Assembly: GCA_026018925.1 (NCBI GenBank)
Contig: JAKSZU010000005.1
Coordinates: forward strand, 81,114,398 to 81,178,397
Direction of reading: 5' to 3'
Origin: Tupaia tana
Taxonomy: Eukaryota > Chordata > Mammalia > Scandentia > Tupaiidae
DNA length: 64,000 bases
Positions 46,343 through 56,890 of the stretch are shown here, in pieces (the first letter of the stretch is position 1; each line of letters opens with the position of its first letter). The notes under the pieces were generated by a model that did not search any database, had not been told where the DNA came from, and saw nothing but the letters and a program-made list of their open reading frames with translations. Both the position numbers and the translations under genes were made by a program.

Positions 46343-46793
46343 ATGCCTGTCAGTGGTAAGGAGTGTTCTGGAAATGTTGGACTTCTTATGATGTTCAAGT
46401 TGGGCATGGCTGAATCTGTTCTTTTTGTCTTTTTAATTTTATAACATTATTTGCCTCAAAATGGAGCCATAGATACAACTGTGCCTGTAAGATGTGCTTA
46501 TACTTTAATATTTTGAAGCTTTCAGATGATTTTGTCCACTAAAATATATACTGTGTGACAATCCTATTTTTTTAAAATTTACCTTTTACATTTTCATCAA
46601 ACTGTCATTATATTTTCCTTAAATTTTGAATATCATGTCAGAACCATCTCTTCATCTGATCATTAGAATAAGTAGCACAAATTCATGTAGCTTTAACTCA
46701 ACATTCATGTGCTTTTTGTCAAATATTTTATATATACCACAATCTTATTGAGGGAAGAGTTATCATCGCAGACTTAGTAAAAACTGAAGCACC
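46343..46793. other. Unassigned intergenic sequence
   Basis: No recognisable element. Confidence 0.4.
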
Positions 46794-47090
46794 TGGACCA
46801 GCAGATGATGTAGCAATTTCATTGCTAGACTCCCATATGGCTGATCACAGTTTGAGTTCTGGACCTTTTGGTTTGAAACTCACACAGAGAGTGCATGTGT
46901 GTGCCCAAGATCTCAGGAGGAAAAAGGAGGTGATGCGATTTCAAAGTGGCCATCACACCGGGGGAGCGGGGGGTTGGGTGCGGTGGGGTGGCAAGTTCTC
47001 CCTTTCTCTCTAATTATCTCTGTGTCTGTCTCTTTCTCAGGTGAGCACACATGCTCTATGGCAAAAAACTCTATAAAACAAAACAAAAGA
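46794..47090 (+). mobile_element. tSINE-O with a G-rich internal insert
   Basis: Usual head and tail. The CCCCCCTGGGGGG segment is expanded to GGGGGAGCGGGGGGTTGG plus GCGGTGGGGTGG (46960-46992), with several G runs that could form a quadruplex. Confidence 0.82.
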
Positions 47091-48042
47091 AGTAACTAGA
47101 AGTTAACCACCTCACCAATATTTTTACTATTGAATGGCAGATTTGATATGCAGAAGCAAGTCTGACTGCTGTCAGAGCCTGCTTCTTTCCAACTGAAATA
47201 AGTGTAAATTCCAAGTTGTTGTGACTTATTGATTACAACAGAATCTAACCAAAAGAGTTATCATGATCTTGAGTACAAAGGAAAAGTAATTCAAAATAAA
47301 AAGATTTAAGAACTCAAAAGTTATGCCTTTGGCTTAAAATATACATACTGAAAATTTATATCTATACTACTCCATTGTTCTGTAGCATAATAATATCTAT
47401 AAAATATGTAAATGTAAATAAAAAAAATTTAGTGTACTCCATAACTTTTAGACTAGTAAGTTTGATAAAATAAGGAATCAAACTATTAATTTTTAAGTAT
47501 TGACAAATTGATGGCATATTCAATATTTTAAATTCTCTAAAAAACAGTATTGTTTATTATTTAATTTTTCTTTCTTAGTTAGTAACCTATCATAGACTGT
47601 ACATAAAAAATAAACCACTTTTAATTCTGTTTATTATGACATTTTTAAAAAATACAATGAGAATTATGCCATTGTTGTAGCCCAAGATCATTTTTGCAGT
47701 AGTGCAGTCCTTCCTTTTGTATAGCAATAAATATATCCAGTTTCTGGCATTTAATGAGAAAGAAATTTAAGACTAACAACGTATTTGCATGAATGCTTCA
47801 TTCTTTGAAGAACAGATAGAGTGTAAAACCTTGTAAATCTGCACAAATAAAGAAATATTGGTAATATTTCTGATACGTTTGAGTGCACTGATGTATTTGG
47901 GTGAGCAAAAGATATATTTTTCAATTTATTTATTGCGAAATGTTGCTGGATTTTTAATTCAATTCTCTTCTTCAAGGAATTAATAGTAATATATAAAAAG
48001 GGATGTAATTACAATGAAATCTAATTAATTTTACTCTAAGAA
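47091..48042. other. AT-rich intergenic stretch
   Basis: No recognisable element or gene. Confidence 0.4.
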
Positions 48043-48054
48043 CAATATCACCTT

Positions 48055-48239
48055 TTACTTTTTAATATTTTATAAAGAATTACTTTATTTTTTGATTGAT
48101 TGATTTCACATGAATTTTGCCAGAGAAAGAGAGAGTGAGAGAAGGAGAGTTAGAAAGTAAGTCGCCAAATCCGGAACTCGAACTGAGGTAGCCCATGTGG
48201 GAATTTCAGCACCTTAACCACCACTCCACCTGCTGGCCC
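48055..48239 (-). mobile_element. tSINE-S with exact TSD
   Basis: TSD CAATATCACCTT is exact at 48043-48054 and 48240-48251. The body is moderately diverged. Confidence 0.92.
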
Positions 48240-48307
48240 CAATATCACCTTCTAATATGAGCATAGTAGTTGAAATTAATATGTACTCAAAAATAAAAGT
48301 GTAGGAA

Positions 48308-48393
48308 ATATGCTGGGTAAAATATCTTCACAATCTAAATGATGAATAGTGATTTAATGTATGAATAATAATAACAAAATAAATTTTAAAAAA
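48308..48393 (+). mobile_element. Minimal L1 3' terminus (about 85 bp)
   Basis: ATGCTGGGTAAAATATCTTC, CAATCTAAATGATGAATAGT and GATTTAATGTATGAATAATA match the reverse of 20.87-20.96 kb. Confidence 0.75.
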
Positions 48394-48511
48394 GTAGTTG
48401 AAGAAAGAAATGGTTTCTTGAAGAGAAAGTTCAATGTGAATCTTATGAAAATTTATAACTACTGTTGATATTTACCTTATGATTTTCCTTTAGCTTTTCA
48501 TATGGTAATTT

Positions 48512-48758
48512 TTCTTTTCTTTTTTTTTTTTCTCTTTGTCAAGAGGGGGCATACACTTAACAGAGAGCAACAAATAGGAAAGATGTAAGCACCCGACAGT
48601 GGGACATGGTCACGCAGCAAACCCTTCTTTATTTCTCTATGCTATTGGAATTCTGGGAAAGTGCCCAGTTCATTTCTTAAGCCACTGAGGCCGAGGTTCA
48701 AACTCTGCCGCCATGTGTAATCTGACTCCTTTAACCACTAGACCTTGGGACTGGCCTA
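48512..48758 (-). mobile_element. Diverged tSINE-O
   Basis: T-rich tail, ACTTAACAGAGAG and CCACTAGACCTTGGGACTGG landmarks. Likely TSD ATGGTAA on both sides. Confidence 0.78.
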
Positions 48759-49405
48759 ATGGTAACTCCTTTTAATACTCTGAATGCAGAAAATATGCTC
48801 AGTTCCAAAGAATTGTCAGAAATTTTCTTGTTGTTGATGATTCTCCATATTTTGGACAATTTACTTAAACATATTTGGTTAAGGACATCTGTTTAAGATA
48901 AAAAAATCTCTGGCAAAATGCTTAAGACATTAATTGTTTTTAGGGTTAGGTAATGGTGCAACAGGAACACATGATCCCACATGGGAAAGATCTTGGATAT
49001 ACACCTCAATATCTCCCTTAGCACAGTAGACATATGTGCCTCTTTGTGACCTGCTGCTTGAGACTGGGATGATAGTGGAGTGAAGACATTGTGTGGGGTC
49101 CTGTTAGGATTCACAGTTCTACTGAGACAGAACACTAGACTAGTCTCAAAGGGATTTAACAGGGACATAACTGAAGGGGATAAATATTTCTTAAGCTATG
49201 CTCTTGGTGGGTGGTTGCACGCCACCAATATGTGTTATGGAATTTATCTAAGAGGCTGTTAATCACAGCTAATGAAAGTGCCAAATCTATAGCTAATTTG
49301 CAGTTGTCTTTAAATTCAGTAACGAAAGGAGTATTAGACAATAGGATGACATTAGATTATATTTTAGTTAAACAGAGTGATATTTTTATGACAGTGAATA
49401 TTTCT
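48759..49405. other. Unassigned intergenic sequence
   Basis: A head-like GGTAATGGTGCAACAGG...CCCACATGGG at 48947-48985 could be the start of a decayed SINE. Nothing more can be supported. Confidence 0.35.
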
Positions 49406-49407
49406 CT

Positions 49408-49720
49408 CTTTTTTTTTGCCTGTTTGTTTTTGTTATAGAGTGAGTGTACTTGCTGTAAAGAGAAAAAAAGAGAAAGAGAGAGAGGGAAGGTGAGAAATCC
49501 TCCCCCAGGGAAAATGGCTACGTCATAATTCTTTTACCTCCCTTCCCCTCTTGGGATTTTGAGAGCACATCCCCGCACACGCGTGCGCGCGCGTGCACAC
49601 ACACACACACACACACACATATACCGGGCATGATTTTTAAAGCCACCAGGACCAGGACTTGAACTGTGGAGTGAGCCATGTGAGATCACAGACCTCAACC
49701 TCCAAGTTACCTGCTGGTCC
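49408..49720 (-). mobile_element. tSINE-O with expanded CG/CA segment
   Basis: Complete antisense copy. The CpG/TpG-rich part has become a (CG)n/(CA)n tract at about 49573-49622. Confidence 0.87.
49573..49622. repeat. (CG)n(CA)n tract
   Basis: ACACGCGTGCGCGCGCGTGC followed by a pure CA run. Alternating purine-pyrimidine, Z-DNA-prone. Confidence 0.93.
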
Positions 49721-49916
49721 TTTTGTCGTTTTTATCTAAATACATCTTCTGACATTGGGACGTGTTGAGAAAATTAGATACCAGGCCCTTGGCTTCAAAC
49801 TTGGCTTCAAACCATTCTAGATCAATATAGTCCATATAGTCCATTGTTAACAGAGACAGATGATTAGTTTTCTAATGTATTTTCCTGGCTCTCGAATGAA
49901 TTAAGAAATTTACTTA

Positions 49917-50172
49917 GGACCGACAGATGGTGTAGAGGTTAAGGCAGCTGTATGTCACAGGACTGACTGCATGTTTTGAGTCCCATACCCTATGAATTGA
50001 AAAACAAACTGGGCAAGTGTCCTTGGGTGCCCCAAATGTGGAAAGGACAAGAGAAAAGACTGTGTATGATGTGGCCGTCCTCCCTGGGAGATTATTTGTC
50101 ACTTTTTCTCTCTCTCTCTAGTGAGCCAACATACCCTATAGCAAAAGTGAAAAAAAAAAAAAAAAAAAAAAA
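49917..50172 (+). mobile_element. tSINE-O
   Basis: GGACCGACAGATGGTGTAGA head, CCTATAGCAAAAGTG plus an A run. Confidence 0.83.
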
Positions 50173-50309
50173 AGGAGAGAAAAAATATAGGAAGAATAAG
50201 AAAATCTTTAAATAGTGGTTTATTTATATTACTATTTTGTTACCTGATATTCAAAAGAATGCTTGTACTGGTTCTGAATATATCAAAGTTTATGGCCCGA
50301 GTATTTCTT

Positions 50310-50578
50310 TCTTTTTTTTTTTTTTGGAGAGGTTTTTGCTATAGGGCGCGTGCGCTCGCCAGACAGACAGAGAGAGACAGAGAGATAGAAAGCAGGAAAT
50401 CACCCCCCAGGGGGGTTGGCCACGCCGCAGTCCCTTCTCCTCCATTCTCCTCTCGAGATCGTGGGCACGCACGCACACGCACCCGGCGTGAGTTTAAGCC
50501 ACCGGGACCCGGGACTCGAACCGCGGTCGACTACGTGGGAGTCCAGCGACATAGCCATTACGCTAACTGCTGGTCTCA
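50310..50578 (-). mobile_element. tSINE-Y, near-consensus (first of a same-site pair)
   Basis: CpGs are largely intact (GGGCGCGTGCGCTCGCCAG, CGAACCGCGGTCGACTACG). Target repeats GCCCGAGTATTTCTT (50295-50309) and ACCCGAGTATTTCTT (50579-50593). Reads through as part of a long false frame. Confidence 0.97.
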
Positions 50579-50593
50579 ACCCGAGTATTTCTT

Positions 50594-50891
50594 TTTTTTT
50601 TTTAATTTTTATTTTATTATTATTTTTTTTTTTTTGAGAGAGATTTTCACCATAGGGCGCGTGCGCTCGCCAGACAGACAGAGAGAGACAGAGAGACAGA
50701 AAGCAGGAAATCACCCCCCATGGGGGATGGCCACGCCGCAATCCCTTCTCCTCCATTCGCCTCTCGGGATCTTGGGCACGCACGCACACGCGCCCGGCGT
50801 GAGTTTTAAGCCACCGGGTCCGGGACACGAACCGCGGTCGACTACGTGGGAGTCCAGCGACATAGCCATTACGCTAACAGCTGGTTCCCGA
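50594..50891 (-). mobile_element. tSINE-Y, near-consensus (second of a same-site pair)
   Basis: Same family and orientation, CpGs intact, with an extra AT-rich tail (50594-50633). The third target copy GCCCGAGTATTTCTT is at 50892-50906. Confidence 0.97.
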
Positions 50892-50906
50892 GCCCGAGTA
50901 TTTCTT

Positions 50907-52400
50907 AAGACTAGAAGTCACTAGGAGGCCTTTCAACTTTTTCATAATAAAAATACAAAACAATAGAAATCATGCATGTATTTGACAGTGTGTATGGAAG
51001 CAAGCCATCTGCACTGAAACCATTTTGAAATTCAGAAACATCTACAGAGAACAATTGGACCATATGCTGAGTCATAGGGAGATCTATTTGAGGAATGGTG
51101 AGATGAGAAACCTGGAATGGATATCTGAAGGAATGAAGATAATTACTCCTTAGTCTTGTGAATAGACTTTGTCACATTTAAGTTCTGCTGCATCTTATAA
51201 GTCCAATTTGAACCCGTTTTCATTTAATAGTAATCTGTCTTCTCTCCAACAAACCACATACAGACTTCATTGGATTGAATACGTTTTTTTTTTTTTTTGT
51301 AAATTATAAAAAATGTTCTAAGACCATCTCAGTAGATAACTTGAAAACTCAGTAAGTTTTCATTCAGCTTCTCACTATTCACTAAAGACTGTTGTGTTCT
51401 AATCTACTTTTCAGTTCATGGGCCTTATTACTCTGCTTTTACACATTGTGTGATGAGAATCAAAGTTATACCAATACATTTGATCAATTAATTCAACTAC
51501 CATACACCTAAAATAGTTTCTTTTGAGTTCTCTAGCTTTAATAATCTCAAGAAAAACAGAGACACTATACAGAATCAAAAATAAATCAAGAGCTATCCAC
51601 GTTATTCATTCATTTGCTTAATAAGTATTTATTAAGACTAAATATGGTATTATGTAAGGTGTTCACATACATTGCTGAATAGACACATTTACTCTCACAC
51701 TGTTTATTATCTAGTCAATAGAATGTGCTACATATTTACTTTACACTGGACTATTTAGCTTTGCTTAACTAGGTACAATTGAGAGACATGATTTTGAGAA
51801 GTACAGATAAATTTGAAGAAGCCAAATTTAAAGGAAAATTAAAAAGTAAATTGAAGTTCAAGATGTAAAGAATTAAAACTACCACGAAGTTCTAATTCTT
51901 ATATAAATAAGATAGTGTATATTCTTTTAAAAGTAAAATAAGAAGGAAAAAAAGAAAAGCCTGTGGAAATGCTTGAGACAGAATATGATTTTAAAGAACC
52001 CTTAATACAAAAATGGTTAATAAAATGTGACCTTATACAAAATGTTATCAAAATAAATAAATACCTTTATGTGAGTTATGATATCTGATTCTTGTCCTTT
52101 GATCTGAAATCATACTTTTAGAGTTATAGCATAAAAAGTTAGAAGGATTACATATATTTTCCATTGGTAAATAATCATTACTATGCCTCTAATCCTCTCA
52201 GAAGTTCAAGAACTTATACAAATATTTTCACAAATCCTGTTTCTTTTGTAGGCATGAGAAGAGAAATATTTTTCTCTAGAGCTCTCCTGGTTCAATTTCT
52301 AACCTATAAAAATAGGGAGAAAAAATAAGAGTTGAACAGCAAAGAAAATATTTATATGTTGCAATTGCCTCATTAGTCAAATGAAGATGCTTCTTTTAAA
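50907..52400. other. Repeat-poor AT-rich stretch of about 1.5 kb
   Basis: T run at 51284-51298. No SINE, L1 or gene recognised. Confidence 0.4.
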
Positions 52401-52407
52401 ATAAAAT

Positions 52408-52650
52408 TGGAGGGCCAGTTCATGACTTATGAGTTAAGGAGGCCCACATGGTCAACTGAGTGGCTCAAATCCTGCACCCTGTGGCTTGGAAAAACACTCC
52501 AGGCACAGGTACATGTCTGCCCAAAATTCCAAAGGGAGGAAGAAATGGGGAAGAAGGGATGTAGGTATGACCATTCTCCATGGTGGATTTTTTCTTGTTT
52601 CCTCTCTCTGTCTCTCTTTGGTGCACTCCAGAAAATTTTAAAAAATGAAA
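52408..52650 (+). mobile_element. Diverged tSINE-O
   Basis: GAGGGCCAGTTCATGACTTA head, GGCACAGGTACATGTCTGCC middle. Possible short TSD AATAAAAT. Confidence 0.75.
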
Positions 52651-53084
52651 TAAAATGAGTTACAGAATAGAGGATCTGTTTCTAGTGTTATATTGAACAA
52701 TATATAAATGTTGGGTAAGTATAGGTAATAATTTATTATTTATTTCAAATTAGCTAACAGAAAGAATTTTGAGTCTTCCCAACAAAAAATCATAACAAAC
52801 TTTTGAGATGATGGATATGCTAAATTACCTTGATTTGACCATTACATATTCATGTCCTGAAAAATGACACTGTACTCCACAAATGTACAAAATGATTATA
52901 TGCCAGTATAAAATTCTTAATAATGAGAATGTATTGTATAGTTAATACTATTTTTAAAAAAACTAAAAGTATTTTATATGAATAAAAACTTTCTTGGGAA
53001 ATATTAATTTGTGCCTATAATGTGAGCGCTGTCTCATTCAATATTATCTCATTTTTATGTTAAAATCATATAGAAAACTTAATG
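52651..53084. other. Unassigned intergenic sequence
   Basis: No recognisable element. Confidence 0.4.
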
Positions 53085-53475
53085 TTAAGCAAAATGAGGC
53101 AGACTTTGAAAACCACACACTGTATATCCCTGCTCAATATCTTCCAAGTGGGTGTATTTTATGGCAGAAATCAAAAGATTTAAAGATAGAATAGCAGGGA
53201 AGATAAATGTAGATACCAGTGACTGTAATAGAAGGTGGTTGGCAGGGGCAAAGGGAAGAAACATCTAACAGACAAAAGAATGTAAGGTTAAACCTGTATT
53301 GGTTTGTTGGAAAAATCATGATGTATTTTTTCTATGCAAAAATGTGTCATGACTTTTCAAACAACCCAATATATGGTGATATGTTTTATTTGACTGTCAT
53401 GTACTACATTCATAATTTGAGAAACTATCATGTGTTATAAATATGTACAATGATGGAATATAAATAAAAAATATT
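53085..53475 (+). mobile_element. 5'-truncated L1 3' end
   Basis: GTAGATACCAGTGACTGTAA, GGTGGTTGGCAGGGGCAAAG and the end ACAATGATGGAATATAAATA match the 3' ends at 19.14 and 19.85 kb. Confidence 0.75.
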
Positions 53476-53840
53476 ACTATGGGTTTGTGTATGGTTCTAA
53501 GAAGTGCAACAAACACTTTATTCCATTGATATATTCTTCCATGCTCTTGTTTTGCGATGTTTTGTAAATGTCACATGGAAAAATGTTGGCACTAATACAC
53601 TTAAGAAGAACAACCAGTGGCCTTGTTGAAATTAATTCCAGTTGCTTATCATATTGTATCTACGAATAGGCCACTTAGCTCATATCTGAGAAGTACTTCT
53701 AAACGAATATTTTTGTATGCAATATTTATGGCTATGTGCTTACAAATATAAGCATTTTTTAGGCAACAAAAATTTAAAGTTAATTGAAGATGATTTTTTT
53801 AATACCTACAGGTTTTTGATCATGTGCCTTTCAATATTTT
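53476..53840. other. Unassigned intergenic sequence
   Basis: No recognisable element. Confidence 0.4.
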
Positions 53841-53844
53841 ACTA

Positions 53845-54040
53845 TCATTTTTAAGTTTACTTATTTATTCCTTGAATTAGAGAGACAGAGACAGCACCCC
53901 AGCTGTGTTTTGACACCATGATCCAGCCCCAGCTTCAGACAGACCTAGATCATGGGCACACACAGGTCCAACCTATACAGGTGTATCTATGAAGATGAAC
54001 CCAGCACCTTCCCACGTAAATCAACCTCACAGACCATTGT
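53845..54040 (-). mobile_element. Possible decayed SINE
   Basis: AATTAGAGAGACAGAGACAG followed by a CC-rich half is SINE-like in layout. It does not match the three forms well. Confidence 0.25.
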
Positions 54041-54154
54041 ATTTTATTCCTGTGACACTATCCTGCCCAGTATTTTATTATCTTCATTTTATTTACCTTA
54101 TTATTTCTCATACCATAAGTATCTCTCATTAAAACTTTTAATGTTAGTATATTT

Positions 54155-54331
54155 TAAAATAACTATTTTATTTATTATTATTATTATTATTGTTGTTATT
54201 AATTGTAACTTGCTATAGTAATTAGAGAAAGAGAGGGAAAATAAGAACGCAAGTCGCCAGGCCACACACTTGAACCTTAGCCAGCCCTGTGGGAGTCTAA
54301 TGCCCCAACCACCGTGCCACCTGCTGGCCCA
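54155..54331 (-). mobile_element. tSINE-S with (TTA)n tail
   Basis: Box-B half CACTTGAACCTTAGCC and head GCCACCTGCTGGCCC. ATT/TTG repeats at 54174-54199. Confidence 0.83.
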
Positions 54332-54443
54332 ATATCAATGTATTTTGAAAACAAAAAGTTAGTTAGGATTTTACTTTAAAAAGTGATAAATTAAATTTTT
54401 AATTTAAAATTATTTATTATTTTAAAATATATTTATAATTTTT

Positions 54444-54694
54444 TGAGAGGTTTTTGCTATAGGGCGCGTGCTATCGCCAGACAGACAAAGAGAGACAGAG
54501 AGAAAGAAAGCGAGAAATGATCCCCAGCATAGATGGCCATGCCACAATCCCTTCTCCTCCATTCTCCTCTTGGGATCTTCGGCATGCACGCACACACGCC
54601 CGGCGTCAGTTTTAAGCCACTGGGTCTGGGACTTGAACCACGGTCAGTTACATGGGAATTCAGCAACATAACCATTATGCTAACTGCTGGTCCC
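54444..54694 (-). mobile_element. tSINE-Y with 19-bp exact TSD
   Basis: TSD AAATATATTTATAATTTTT is exact at 54425-54443 and 54695-54713. Confidence 0.96.
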
Positions 54695-54713
54695 AAATAT
54701 ATTTATAATTTTT

Positions 54714-54952
54714 ATCACGGTATTTGTTGGCAGTCTCACTGGAGAGACAGAGAGAGACATAGAGACAGAAAGTGAAAACTCACCCCATGCAGGATGGCCA
54801 CACTGCAACCCCTTCTCCATTCTCTTCTCCAGATTATGGGCACACATGCCCATGCATCAAGTGTGAGATTTAAGCCTCCAGTCTGGAACTTGAACCACGG
54901 TTGACTACATGGAAATACAACGATGTAAACATTACACCATCTTCTGGTCCCA
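54714..54952 (-). mobile_element. tSINE-Y, older, next to the previous one
   Basis: The tail end is degraded (GTTGGCAGTCTCACTGGAG). The head is complete (CATCTTCTGGTCCC). The younger neighbour appears to have landed in or beside its A-rich tail. Confidence 0.88.
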
Positions 54953-54987
54953 AGTAGTCTTTTTAAATTATCTTTGTTTTTTTTTTT

Positions 54988-54993
<6 letters not shown>

Positions 54994-55018
<25 letters not shown>
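54994..55018. repeat. (GT)n microsatellite after a T run
   Basis: About 12 GT units following T16. Confidence 0.93.
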
Positions 55019-55062
55019 TTATTTTGTTTTTTAAATTAACAGATGATTAAATGTTTCAAACT

Positions 55063-55241
55063 GGGCCAGCAGGGGGCATAATGTATGAGGCACTGGACTT
55101 CCACATGGCTGACCACAGTTTGAGTCCCAGACCTGGTGGTTCACCTTCTCACTTTCTCTCTCTCTGTTGAGTGTGTGTCCCATATTACAAATTAAATAAT
55201 AATAGTAAATAAAATTAAATGACTAATTTTTAAAAAAAAAG
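55063..55241 (+). mobile_element. tSINE-S
   Basis: GGGCCAGCAGGGGGCATAAT head, short TC junction, AAATAAT-type tail. Flanks TTTCAAACT (55054-55062) and TTTTCAAACT (55242-55251). Confidence 0.88.
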
Positions 55242-55251
55242 TTTTCAAACT

Positions 55252-56630
55252 AAACAATATTTCTTATGCATCCTCATTAGATTTCTAGAACATAATTATA
55301 ATGGTAGCTATTTTTATATCATTTACTATATTTTATACTTTTGTCAACTTATGATGCTCACTGAAATATCCTACCAACAGCCTGAATATGCCACCAGTGG
55401 TAGACTGCTGCTCACATGAACACAAAACTTATAGTAATATTTATTTTGTGTATATAATTTTATTTTACATAATTTTATTTTAATTTATAATTTATTTTAT
55501 TATAAATAAAATAATTTCATTTTAATTTTATTTTAATTTCTTTAGTAATACTTTGACCTGAGGCATTTCCAAATCCACTTAGACTAGAGATAGCTTAATA
55601 CTGTGAGTGGTTATCTATAGTTTCATGAGAGTAGCAAAACCAGGAGGTCAACACATGTGAAAATTCCTTTTTAACTTTATCTTTTAAATTAGTTAGCTAC
55701 AAATTGTGGTAATATTTTACTGATTCTGCTTATTCAATACTTCAGTGTCATAGTGTTACTCTTTCAAAGTTTTGTATCATTTTTCTAATCATCTCACGAT
55801 GTCAACCTGAATAGGGGATACTGGAATAAAACTAAAGCTTTATGTACTAAAGCATCAGCTCCCAGGCTACTGAAAAACAAGGCCAAAATGTGCAGAAAAA
55901 GAATTGATATTCTTGAGAAATGCCCTTTCTGAGAAGGTGGCATATTGAAACAAAAACAAAAACAAAAAGTATCTTTTCAAATATTAAGTGAAAAGTAAGA
56001 AACATGTCTTAAAATTCAAGGTTTATAAAGAAACCACTAACGTCAAGGCAGAAGAAACAGTACTCCTGCTCCAACATAAAGTAAGATACATCTAAATTAG
56101 ATTGCCATCTAAAAAAGAAATATATAAAGTCAGCAAAACCCTGTGATAAACATCTGCGATTAGAGATCTAGAGCATCAAAATTTTATGTCTTACCTACCA
56201 AACAAAAATACAAAACCTATCAGAGTTCTTAGGGAGTCAGTATGGATTCCTCATCTCCATAGTAGGTGCTAAGTATACCTGTGTTGGTTGAATAATGTAA
56301 ATAACTATTGCGTCCTCCTGTCCTGTTTGTCAAGCAAAATAGATTTGGGCCCTGCTACCATGGTATGCAATCTTTAGCTGACAGCAGAAAAGTTACAGAG
56401 GTTGGATATAGTATGCTCTACGTAGTAGGTATATAGTTTATGTTAGAGAACCATGAGCCAATCATAAAGTTAAGATGATAAGAAGTAGTTTTCTTCAGGA
56501 ATATAGACCAATAACATCAAACAGTCATCAGTAATTATCCATAAAACAGGAACTGTATATTCCACATAACTAGATATGGGAAATAATGCTGCTTTGGTTT
56601 ATAGTGTATGAAAAATATAAAACTAATCCT
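55252..56630. other. AT-rich intergenic stretch
   Basis: An ATTTTATTTTA-like low-complexity patch at 55440-55545. No other element or gene recognised. Confidence 0.4.
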
Positions 56631-56633
56631 TGT

Positions 56634-56890
56634 GCCAACCCTTAGTTCAGTGGTAAAGTGCTATGCATGGGAGTCATAGTCCATATGGCCAATCACAATT
56701 CAAATCCCATCCCTGGTGGCTTGAAAAGTATGCCAGGCATGTGCACATCTGTGCCCAGAATCCTGAAGAGATGGAAAAATGGAGGAAAACAGATTGTGGT
56801 ATGATAGCACCCCATTAAGGGGTGCTTTGTCCTTCTCACCCACTCTCTCTAGCTGGGTGAAAGACAGTTTTCCAGTAGCGAAATTTACTT
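56634..56890 (+). mobile_element. Diverged tSINE-O
   Basis: CCAACCCTTAGTTCAGTGG head, GCCAGGCATGTGCACATC middle, TC-rich end. Confidence 0.78.

Noticed and set aside
50259-50924. 221-codon open frame, plus strand
   Set aside because: It reads straight through two young SINEs (antisense). The repeated RARALARQTERDREIESRKS-type peptide is a SINE translation seen in many other frames here.
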